Assembly: GCA_964520325.1 (NCBI GenBank)
Contig: CAZFOB010000005.1
Span: forward strand, 62,001 to 126,000
Direction: 5' to 3'
Length of the DNA stretch: 64,000 nt
DNA from: CAZFOB01 sp964520325
GTDB taxonomy: Bacteria; Actinomycetota; JAICYB01
Positions 42,381 through 48,897 of the stretch are shown here, piece after piece. The translations under genes were made by a program, and so were the position numbers. Each line of letters starts with the position of its first letter. Within the stretch, counting starts at the first letter, position 1. A model generated the notes under the pieces. It searched no databases and was not told where the DNA came from. It saw only the letters and a program-made list of their open reading frames with translations.

Positions 42381-43349
42381 TCAGGACGATAGGGCGGTCC
42401 ATCGTTTAGGGGCAAGACCCAGCGCCCTCCCAACCGTGAAGGCGACACCGACAGGATCGGACCGTACGTGCGTCCACGTGAAACGACGGAAGTGCCAACC
42501 GAGTTCTTCGAGCTCGTTCTGGCGAACGCGATCGTCATCGAACGTTCGACGATGACCGTGCCCCTCGAGCCCGTCGAGCTCGAGGGCCAGCACCTGGTCC
42601 GGATAGGCGAAATCGATATAGCGCGTGCCGCTTCTGGTTCGCACCTCGTACTGCGGGATCGGAATCGGGAGCCCAGCTCGACGGAGTGCGCGGAAGAAGA
42701 TCGTCTCGAGATCACTCCCGATCGCCCGCTTGTGGTCCCGCATCAGGAGCAGCTCTCGCAGTCGCGCCGCGCCCGGACGTTCGCGGTCCGCGAGATAGCG
42801 ATCAAGACGTTCGAGGTCGATCAACGAGCGCCGGTGCGCGTCGTCCAATGCTCGTTCGAGCGCTTCTTCGGGGACGTGGACCGCTTGGTCGAGAAGCGTT
42901 CGCATCGGCGTCGTGACTCGAAAGCGCTTAAAGGTCGTGAACTCCATGTCGATCGAGCGATGAATAGTGACTCCCGATCGTCTACGGACGGCGCCGCCCG
43001 AAACCGTTATGTGCGGCGTGCCGAGTCGTTCGGAGAACCCCCAGATCAAGAACGCCGATCCAAACGAAGCCACCGCCTCCGGCCCGCACGCGAGGCACGC
43101 CGCCATGACTCGCTGCTCCCAGCCGATCGGACCGGCTGCCAACAGGTAGACGCCGCGATGCATCCGTCGCCAGCGTCCCGACTGGATGCGCCTCACGATC
43201 GTCCGGGAACTCATGCCGGCTTCGACAGCCTGACGGTGCGTGAAGACGCCGTATTGACCAGAGGCGATCCGAAGAGTCCTCGCTTCGGCGTCCACGCTTC
43301 CGCCAGAATCGAGGGGAAGGAACGCCATCAGAGCATCCGGTGCCGACAC
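42381..43349 (-). CDS. AbiEi-type HTH plus DUF559 nuclease-like protein
   Basis: The 322-residue protein combines an N-terminal AbiEi-like winged helix (GVFTHRQAVEAGMSSRTIVRRI, RWRRMHRGVYLLAAGP), a central part like abortive-infection antitoxin proteins (TTPMRTLLDQA), and a C-terminal DUF559 / Vsr-like fold. The last domain has IDFAYPDQVLALELDG, which gives the D-(x)n-ExD pattern of PD-(D/E)xK nucleases, and a final WHFRRFTW. These proteins are very common in actinobacteria, and defence, repair and regulation have all been suggested. No toxin partner is adjacent. An internal Met at residue 8 could also be the start. Confidence 0.75.
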   Translation of the reverse strand: MSAPDALMAFLPLDSGGSVDAEARTLRIASGQYGVFTHRQAVEAGMSSRTIVRRIQSGRWRRMHRGVYLLAAGPIGWEQRVMAACLACGPEAVASFGSAFLIWGFSERLGTPHITVSGGAVRRRSGVTIHRSIDMEFTTFKRFRVTTPMRTLLDQAVHVPEEALERALDDAHRRSLIDLERLDRYLADRERPGAARLRELLLMRDHKRAIGSDLETIFFRALRRAGLPIPIPQYEVRTRSGTRYIDFAYPDQVLALELDGLEGHGHRRTFDDDRVRQNELEELGWHFRRFTWTHVRSDPVGVAFTVGRALGLAPKRWTALSS

Positions 43350-43401
43350 CGTGTGGCGTCAACGCTTCGGGCCACCCGCTTCAGCACGTTCAGCTGGGTT
43401 G

Positions 43402-43492
43402 CGTCGAAGGCTTGACGCCACATATGGCACGAAGGCTTCGATCGGTCCTCGAAGACCGCGCAGAAGGACCTACGTCGAAGGGTTGAAGCCAC
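43402..43492. repeat. Imperfect 20-bp direct repeat upstream of the AbiEi/DUF559 gene
   Basis: CGTCGAAGGCTTGACGCCAC (43402-43421) recurs as CGTCGAAGGGTTGAAGCCAC (43473-43492), 18 of 20 identical. A related CACGAAGGCTTCG lies between them. The 162-nt gap between the AbiEi/DUF559 start and the mutase stop holds nothing else recognisable. Confidence 0.4.
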
Positions 43493-43511
43493 GAGAGAGG
43501 GACGCGCGGAG

Positions 43512-45101
43512 CTAGAGGGTCGACTCGGGACGGTAGACGCCCCACTCTTCGCGGAGCACGTCGCACACCTCGCCGAGCGTGGCCATGCGACGGAAGGCTT
43601 CCTTGATGGGCGGAAGGATGTTGTCGGTCCCCTTGGCGGCCGCTCGGATCTCCTCGAGCCACCCCTTGACGGCAGCAGCATCTCGGGACGTTCGTATGCG
43701 CTCGAGCTTGGCGGCTTGGCGGCGGCCGATCTCGGGATCGAGCTTGAGCACCTCGGCCGGCTCCTCGTCCTCAACGGCGAACTTGTTCACCCCGATGACG
43801 ATCTGCTCCTCCGCCTCGATGCGCTTGGTCTCGCGATAGGCGGCCTCTTCGATCTCGCGCTTCATCCACGTGATCGACTCGACGGCGCCACCGCGGTCGA
43901 GCACGGTCTTTAGCAACGCTGCGGCCTGCTCCTCGACCTCGGCCGTCAGCGACTCGACGAAATACGAGCCCGCGAGCGGATCGGCGGTGTCGACCACCCC
44001 GGTCTCGTAGCCGAGCACCTGCTGGGTGCGCAGCGCGAGACGCGCCGACTTGTCGGTCGGCAAGCCGAGTGCTTCGTCCATCGAGTTGGTGTGCAGTGAT
44101 TGCGTGCCGCCGAGAACGGCGGCCATCGCCTGGTACGCGACGCGGACGACGTTGTTCTCCGGCTGCTGCGCGGTGAGCGTGGAGCCATCGGTCTGGGTGT
44201 GGAAGCGAAGCTTCAGCGAGTTCGGCTCCTTGGCGCCGAAGCGCTCGGACATGATGTGCGCCCACAGGCGCCGAGCGGCGCGGAACTTCGCGACCTCTTC
44301 GAAGAAGTTGTTATGGCAGCCCCAGAAGAAGGACAGACGCGGCGCGAACGCATCGACGTCGAGTCCGGCGGCGATGGCGGCTTCGACGTAGGCGATCGCG
44401 TCGGCGAACGTGAATGCGATCTCCTGCACGGCCGTCGATCCGGCCTCACGCATGTGGTAGCCGGAGATCGAGATCGTGTTCCACCGCGGCAGATTCAGCG
44501 CGCAGTAAGCGAACGTGTCGGTGATGAGCCTCAGCGCCGGGCGCGGCGGGTAGATGAACGTCCCGCGCGCGATGTACTCCTTGAGGACGTCGTTCTGGAT
44601 GGTGCCGCCGAGCTTCGTCGTATCCGCGCCCTGCTCCTCGGCCGCCAGCTCGTAGAGGAGCAGCAGCATCGCCGCAGGCGCATTGATCGTCATCGACGTG
44701 GTGACCTGGTCCATCGGGATCTGGTCGAAGAGCGTCTTCATGTCCTCGATGGTGTCGATGGCCACGCCGACCTTGCCGACCTCGGTGATCGCGATCGCGT
44801 CGTCGGAGTCATAGCCCATCTGTGTGGGCAGATCGAAGGCGACCGACAGTCCCGTCTGCCCGTGGTCGAGCAGGTACCTGAAGCGCTGGTTGGTCTCTTC
44901 GGCTGAGCCGAACCCCGCGTACTGCCGCATCGTCCAAAGACGGCCCCGGTACATCGTCGGGTGCACGCCGCGGGTGAACGGGAACGATCCCGGCTCGCCG
45001 AGGCGACTCGGCAGGTCAAGTGAAGCCACGTCGGCGTCGGTGTAGGCGGGCCGGACTTCGATCTCTGAAGAAGTAAGACGCGGCTTCTCCTTCTCAGGCA
45101 T
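43512..45101 (-). CDS. Methylmalonyl-CoA mutase, catalytic (large) subunit without B12 domain
   Basis: The 529-residue protein is the substrate-binding TIM barrel of the acyl-CoA mutase family: TMYRGRLWTMRQYAGFGSAEE, GYDSDDAIAI, TTSMTINAPA, GTIQNDVLKEY, SISGYHMREAGSTA, SFFWGCHNNFFEEV. It stops before the cobalamin-binding domain (DXHXXG is absent), so the B12 subunit must be encoded elsewhere, as in archaeal and some actinobacterial mutases. Tyr61 and Arg179 occupy the positions that, from memory, are Tyr89/Arg207 in methylmalonyl-CoA mutase and Phe/Gln in isobutyryl-CoA mutase. Methylmalonyl-CoA is therefore the likelier substrate. TACCAT on the minus strand lies 6 nt before the ATG. Confidence 0.85.
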   Translation of the reverse strand: MPEKEKPRLTSSEIEVRPAYTDADVASLDLPSRLGEPGSFPFTRGVHPTMYRGRLWTMRQYAGFGSAEETNQRFRYLLDHGQTGLSVAFDLPTQMGYDSDDAIAITEVGKVGVAIDTIEDMKTLFDQIPMDQVTTSMTINAPAAMLLLLYELAAEEQGADTTKLGGTIQNDVLKEYIARGTFIYPPRPALRLITDTFAYCALNLPRWNTISISGYHMREAGSTAVQEIAFTFADAIAYVEAAIAAGLDVDAFAPRLSFFWGCHNNFFEEVAKFRAARRLWAHIMSERFGAKEPNSLKLRFHTQTDGSTLTAQQPENNVVRVAYQAMAAVLGGTQSLHTNSMDEALGLPTDKSARLALRTQQVLGYETGVVDTADPLAGSYFVESLTAEVEEQAAALLKTVLDRGGAVESITWMKREIEEAAYRETKRIEAEEQIVIGVNKFAVEDEEPAEVLKLDPEIGRRQAAKLERIRTSRDAAAVKGWLEEIRAAAKGTDNILPPIKEAFRRMATLGEVCDVLREEWGVYRPESTL

Positions 45102-45107
45102 GCTTCG

Positions 45108-45113
45108 ATGGTA
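45108..45113 (-). promoter_or_regulatory. -10-like hexamer of the mutase gene
   Basis: TACCAT on the minus strand lies 6 nt before the ATG at 45101, with no ribosome site. This is a leaderless-type arrangement. Confidence 0.4.
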
Positions 45114-45167
45114 AGCGCGCGGACCCAGGCGGGGCTTTTGGCCCTTACGAAGAGATCGGGGGGGCAC

Positions 45168-45545
45168 GTGGCCAAGCTCGTTCGACCGGACGATCGGGAG
45201 CACCAGCGCGACAACCATCCAGGGATGTCGCGCGAGATCGCGATCAGCCGCATGGCGGTGGGAAGTGACTCGCTCTATTCAGCAGTCGTGCGCACGCCCC
45301 CCGGAGGTGCAACCCGCGTGCACCATCACGGCCCCTGCGAGACGTCGATCTACGTCCTGTCCGGACGAGCGCGCCTGTCGTGGGGTCCGACGGGCGTGGA
45401 GCACGAGCTGATCGCCGACCCCGGTGACTTCGTGTACATCCCGGCGGGCGAGGCGCACATGGAGGCCAACGTCTCGCTGACCGAGCCGCTCGAAGTGCTC
45501 GTCACACGCAACTGCCCGGAACCGATCACCGTCATCGTCGACTAG
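45168..45545 (+). CDS. Small cupin-domain protein
   Basis: The 125-residue cupin has motif 1 GGATRVHHHGPCETSIYVLSG and motif 2 PGDFVYIPAGEAHMEAN, giving the full His/His/Glu/His metal site. A run of seven G residues before GTG 45168 can serve as the ribosome site; the frame from 45108 is longer but has no such signal. It is divergent from the mutase gene. The function is unknown: a mononuclear metal dioxygenase, an isomerase or a binding protein. Confidence 0.72.
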   Translation: MAKLVRPDDREHQRDNHPGMSREIAISRMAVGSDSLYSAVVRTPPGGATRVHHHGPCETSIYVLSGRARLSWGPTGVEHELIADPGDFVYIPAGEAHMEANVSLTEPLEVLVTRNCPEPITVIVD

Positions 45546-45562
45546 CCCTTACGGATCGGCCG

Positions 45563-45955
45563 CTAGCCCGGGGGCGCGAAGAACTCGAGCGCGTTGTTGT
45601 CCGGGTCGCGGAACGAGAGGCCCGAACCGTAGTGCGCGTCGACGATGCCGCCGTGTGCGACCCCGAGGCCGTTCAACTTGCTCTCCCACTCCTCGAGCTC
45701 GGCCCGGTTCGCACAACCGAACCCGACGTGGTCGAGTCCGGGGCGCAGCTCGTCGAAAGGATCGGTCGAGGTCGGCTTGCTGTGCTGGTGGATGCCGAGC
45801 AGCGTGCCGCCGAGCGACCACACGACATGGTGGAACGGACCGGTGTCCTCATCGAGGACGGGGTCGGCCCCGATCAACGCGTTGTACCAAGGCGTGCTTC
45901 GCGACAGGTCGCTCACCGTGAGTGCGACGTGCGCAAGCGCCGGGAACTGCGCCAT
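45563..45955 (-). CDS. VOC-superfamily (glyoxalase-like) protein
   Basis: The 130-residue single-module vicinal-oxygen-chelate protein reads LAHVALTVSDLSRSTPWYNALIGAD, then LGIHQHS, GLDHVGFGCANR and FRDPDNNALEFFAPPG. Candidate metal ligands are the His in AHVAL, the His in GLDHVGF and the Glu in ALEFF. It would work as a dimer. Roles in this family range from glyoxalase and epimerase to antibiotic binding. It lies convergent with the cupin gene. Confidence 0.78.
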   Translation of the reverse strand: MAQFPALAHVALTVSDLSRSTPWYNALIGADPVLDEDTGPFHHVVWSLGGTLLGIHQHSKPTSTDPFDELRPGLDHVGFGCANRAELEEWESKLNGLGVAHGGIVDAHYGSGLSFRDPDNNALEFFAPPG

Positions 45956-46015
45956 GGATCCCTCCTCGCTCGGTGGATGGTCACGACATTCTGAGCGCGA
46001 GGGGTATGCCGCTGT

Positions 46016-46930
46016 CTATTCCTCCTTCTCCAGTCGCGCGATACGGCGCTCGAGTTCCGCCAGGCGATCAGGTTCGGGGAGGGTGCCTCCGTCCTTCAGG
46101 ATCTCGACGGAGAGCGCAACGCATTCGTTGCAGATGCAGATCGTCGGTCCCGGCCCCGCCACGATGCTCTTCACCTCGTCGCGGCCCTTCCCGCAGAACG
46201 AACACGTCACGGTCATCGCGGTCTCGGGCAGCACCACCTGACGCGCGGGCGCACCGTGGCCCGAGAGCGCTTCGAGCACGGCCGCGCGCGTCGTCTTCTG
46301 TACAAGTCCGAGCTTCTCGAGAGCTTTCCAGGCGACGCCGTCCTTCTCTCGCACCAACGCCAGAAGGACGTGCTCGGTGCCGACGTAGTTGTGGCCGAGC
46401 TGCTTCGCCTCGCGAAGCGCGAGCTCGAGCACCTTCTTGGCGCGCGGTGTGAACGGGATGTGCCCACCGGGGACCTCAGTGCCTCTTCCGATCATCTCGA
46501 CAACCTCTTGGCGAACGGACTCAAGGGTCACACCCAACGCATCGAGGACGTGCCACGCGACACCTTCGCCGATCGCGATCAGGCCGAGAACGAGGTGTTC
46601 GGTCCCGATGTAGTTGTGGTTGAGCAGGCGGGCCTCTTCCTGCGCCTTGACGATCGAGTTCCGTGCCCGATCCGTGAAACGAGTGAAGAGTCCACCCGAT
46701 CTCTTTCCGAAGAAGCGTCCACGCTCCTCGCCGGCCTCGGGACGGCCGGGTTCTCGCTCAGGGTGAGAGGCCACCCAGCTCTCGATGGCGTTACGCGACC
46801 ACACGCGGCCGCCGGTGAGCTCGACCTCGGGCTTCGGGAAGTCGGCGTACGTCTCGATGAGCTGGGAAACGCGCTGGCGGCTGACCCCTAGCATCTCCGC
46901 GATCTCGGCCATCCCGACGAGGTGGTGCAT
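46016..46930 (-). CDS. HTH + double ClpN + ClpX-type zinc finger protein (no AAA+ domain)
   Basis: The 304-residue protein has four parts. Residues 1-58 are a MerR/AlpA-like helix-turn-helix (MAEIAEMLGVSRQRVSQLIE, GGRVWSRNAIESWVASH). Residues 81-222 are two ClpC-type N-terminal repeats (FTDRARNSIVKAQEEARLLN, HIPFTPRAKKVLELALREAK). The two glutamates that bind phospho-arginine in Bacillus ClpC are kept as Glu111 and Glu186 in IGTEH and VGTEH. Residues 240-280 are a ClpX-type zinc finger (Cys243, Cys246, Cys267, Cys270). A short coiled coil ends it. No Walker motif is present. It looks like a transcription factor or adaptor that recognises Clp substrates. A consensus promoter 6 nt before the ATG makes the transcript leaderless. 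Confidence 0.82.
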   Translation of the reverse strand: MHHLVGMAEIAEMLGVSRQRVSQLIETYADFPKPEVELTGGRVWSRNAIESWVASHPEREPGRPEAGEERGRFFGKRSGGLFTRFTDRARNSIVKAQEEARLLNHNYIGTEHLVLGLIAIGEGVAWHVLDALGVTLESVRQEVVEMIGRGTEVPGGHIPFTPRAKKVLELALREAKQLGHNYVGTEHVLLALVREKDGVAWKALEKLGLVQKTTRAAVLEALSGHGAPARQVVLPETAMTVTCSFCGKGRDEVKSIVAGPGPTICICNECVALSVEILKDGGTLPEPDRLAELERRIARLEKEE

Positions 46931-46936
46931 GGGGTG

Positions 46937-46965
46937 ATCATAGACAATCTCTTGTCTCTTGTCAA
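46937..46965 (-). promoter_or_regulatory. Consensus promoter of the HTH-ClpN gene, leaderless
   Basis: On the minus strand TTGACA (46960-46965) and TATGAT (46937-46942) are exactly 17 nt apart and the ATG follows 6 nt after the -10. This is the best promoter match in the window. Confidence 0.75.
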
Positions 46966-46980
46966 GAGATAACTCTTGTC
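46949..46980. promoter_or_regulatory. CTCTTGTC repeat cluster over the HTH-ClpN promoter
   Basis: CTCTTGTC occurs at 46949-46956, 46956-46963 and 46973-46980. An inverted CAAGAG at 46963-46968 makes two overlapping palindromes, CTCTTG-T-CAAGAG (46956-46968) and CAAGAG-ATAA-CTCTTG (46963-46978). The cluster spans the -35 and spacer. The half-site is reminiscent of the HspR (HAIR) and other heat-shock operators but not identical to any I know. Confidence 0.6.
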
Positions 46981-46992
46981 AGGCGACCAGGC

Positions 46993-47025
46993 TTATTCCT
47001 GACTTACTCCTGACTTACTCCAGGA
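46993..47025. repeat. Three tandem 11-bp units after the DUF1028 stop
   Basis: TTATTCCTGAC, TTACTCCTGAC and TTACTCCAGGA follow head to tail (46993-47003, 47004-47014, 47015-47025). The last unit contains the DUF1028 stop codon. On the coding strand each repeat carries an in-phase-shifted TAA, giving closely spaced stops. Confidence 0.5.
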
Positions 47026-47914
47026 GCCTCGCGACCGTGTCGGCCGGCAACAGGCCGCCGGCAGGGAGCCTGCGCAGCAGCTCCTTCCAATCACCCGGCG
47101 CGCCGTACGTCCGTTCGAGGAACACCTTCGCATCGTCTACGCGGCCGAGATTGGCGAGCATGACGCCCCGCCAGAAGGTGAACTCGACGTTTCCGGGCAC
47201 GGCAGATTGCGCGAGCTCGTACTCGCGTGCGGCTTCGTCGATCTCGCCGCGCGCAAGATGTGCGTCGCCCGCGTTCATGCGGTCGTACGCGCGCTTGACC
47301 TCGACGAGCCGACGCAATTCGGCGAGCGGGTCTGGGTGATCTTCGACACGCAGCTCGAGCACGCTGCCGCCACTCAGCTCATCCGCGCGCTCGGCCCCCA
47401 CGACGAGCATGGCTGCTGACTGTCGTCCTCTGATGTCGCCGCCTGCGGCCTCTGCTGCATCGAGCGCTGTGAGCAGCCGGGAGACCAGGTCGCCCCCAAA
47501 AGACTCATGAGACGACTCGAAAGCAGCCGACATCGCCTCGGGCACGTCGTCGGTCAGCATCATGTTGGCCTGCACCGAGTACTCCTCCCCGGTGATGTGT
47601 CCGGCGACGCGCAGACAGCGCTCCCCCGTGTGTGCTGCGACGCGTCCGAGTGCGTCGACCATCGCGACCTGGCGCGTCTCTGCCCCCGGGTCGGCGGCCA
47701 GAAGCGCCTGCAGGACGTCCGGAGGCGCACCGCCCGCCCTCATCCGGTCGAGCCCGAGCGGACCGTACGACGGTTGCGCGAACGCTTGCGTGGCGACTGC
47801 ACCGACGCCCGCCTGTGCCCACGTCACAACCGAACCGACCGAGAACCAATGCGATTGCACGGCGACGCCCATCTGTCCGGTTCCGCGATCGCGCGCGACG
47901 ATCGAGTAGGTCAT
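47015..47914 (-). CDS. DUF1028 protein with TPR-like C-terminus
   Basis: The 299-residue protein begins MTYSIVARDRGTGQMGVAVQ, followed by GVGAVATQAFAQPSYGPLGL and GEEYSVQANMM, the DUF1028 (Ntn-hydrolase-like) signature. The C-terminal 75 residues (RMNAGDAHLARGEIDEAAREYELA, VEFTFWRGVMLANLG) look like two tetratricopeptide repeats. DUF1028 proteins are often found near peptidases and other hydrolases and are believed to be amidohydrolases, but no reaction is established. GGAGGGAG precedes the ATG. It is divergent from a metallo-hydrolase gene with a 32-nt gap. Confidence 0.8.
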   Translation of the reverse strand: MTYSIVARDRGTGQMGVAVQSHWFSVGSVVTWAQAGVGAVATQAFAQPSYGPLGLDRMRAGGAPPDVLQALLAADPGAETRQVAMVDALGRVAAHTGERCLRVAGHITGEEYSVQANMMLTDDVPEAMSAAFESSHESFGGDLVSRLLTALDAAEAAGGDIRGRQSAAMLVVGAERADELSGGSVLELRVEDHPDPLAELRRLVEVKRAYDRMNAGDAHLARGEIDEAAREYELAQSAVPGNVEFTFWRGVMLANLGRVDDAKVFLERTYGAPGDWKELLRRLPAGGLLPADTVARLLE

Positions 47915-47946
47915 TGAAAACTCCCTCCGCTGGGTAGGTCCTGAGC

Positions 47947-48894
47947 GTGGACTATCAACGGGGTCTCGTGCAGGTCGGCGAGCGCACGTACGCGTTCCTC
48001 CAGCCGGACGGCGGATGGGGTTGGTCCAACGCCGGACTGATCGTCGGCAACGAAGAGGCCGTCCTCATCGACACCTTCTTCGACCTCGCCAAAACCAAGG
48101 AGCTCCTCGACGCGGCCGCCGGGGTGACCGACCTGCCGATCCGCAAGATCGTGAACACACACCACAACGGCGACCATTGCTTCGGCAACCAACTCGTCGA
48201 GGGCGCTACCGTGATCGGACATCACCGTTGCCGCGCCGAGATGCTCACGAGCGGATCTCCGGCGATGCTCGCGAGCCTCAGCGGAGCCGAAGCCGATGGA
48301 AACAGCGCGATCGACTACCTCAAACGCGCGTTCGCGCCCTTCGACTTCGGCGGTATCGAGGTCGTACCGCCGACCGTCACCTTCGAGGACCGCCTGTGGC
48401 TGCACCCGGGCGCCACGAGCATCCGCCTCGAGTACTTCGGACCGTGCCACACGCTCGGCGACATCGTCGCCTACGTCCCCGACGAAGGTGTGCTCTATGC
48501 GGGCGACATCGCGTTCATCGGATCGACGCCGCTGGTGTGGGAAGGCTCATTGTTCAACTGGATCGACACGATCCAGAGGATCATCGCGCTCAAGCCGAAG
48601 GTCATCGTCCCCGGACACGGCCCTGTGACGGACATCGAGGGACTCCGCGGGATGGAGGCCTACCTCGGTCACGTCGTCGCGCAGGGGGCCGAGCTCAAGG
48701 AGCGCGGCCTGACACCGCAGCAAGCCGCGCGAGAGATCGACGTCGGTGCGTACGCCGGCTGGACAGACTCCGAACGGATCGTGCTCAACCTGATGCGACT
48801 GTGGCTCGAGCTCGACGGCAAACGCGCGAGCGAGCGCATCGATGTCATGGACGGATTCACCGCGATGGCCGAACTGGCGACCGAACGCGTCTGA
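47947..48894 (+). CDS. Metallo-beta-lactamase-fold hydrolase
   Basis: The 315-residue protein reads SNAGLIVGNEEAVLIDTFFDL, the metal motif NTHHNGDHCFGNQLV, YFGPCHTLGDIVAYVPDEGVL, AGDIAF and VPGHGPVTD. The usual HxHxDH reads HHNGDH here, a variant seen in a known subgroup in which Asn replaces the second His of the motif. It probably still binds at least one metal. The C-terminal helical region (GMEAYLGHVVAQGAELKERG) is typical of cyclase-like or quorum-lactonase-like members. GTG 47947 is preceded by TAGGTC 6 nt away. The substrate is unknown. Confidence 0.8.
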   Translation: MDYQRGLVQVGERTYAFLQPDGGWGWSNAGLIVGNEEAVLIDTFFDLAKTKELLDAAAGVTDLPIRKIVNTHHNGDHCFGNQLVEGATVIGHHRCRAEMLTSGSPAMLASLSGAEADGNSAIDYLKRAFAPFDFGGIEVVPPTVTFEDRLWLHPGATSIRLEYFGPCHTLGDIVAYVPDEGVLYAGDIAFIGSTPLVWEGSLFNWIDTIQRIIALKPKVIVPGHGPVTDIEGLRGMEAYLGHVVAQGAELKERGLTPQQAAREIDVGAYAGWTDSERIVLNLMRLWLELDGKRASERIDVMDGFTAMAELATERV

Positions 48895-48897
48895 ACC

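Noticed and set aside
42175..42402. 75-codon frame beginning upstream of the Nudix gene as a separate small gene
   Set aside because: After the first codons it reads the Nudix region out of frame. It is better explained as the start of a frameshifted Nudix gene.
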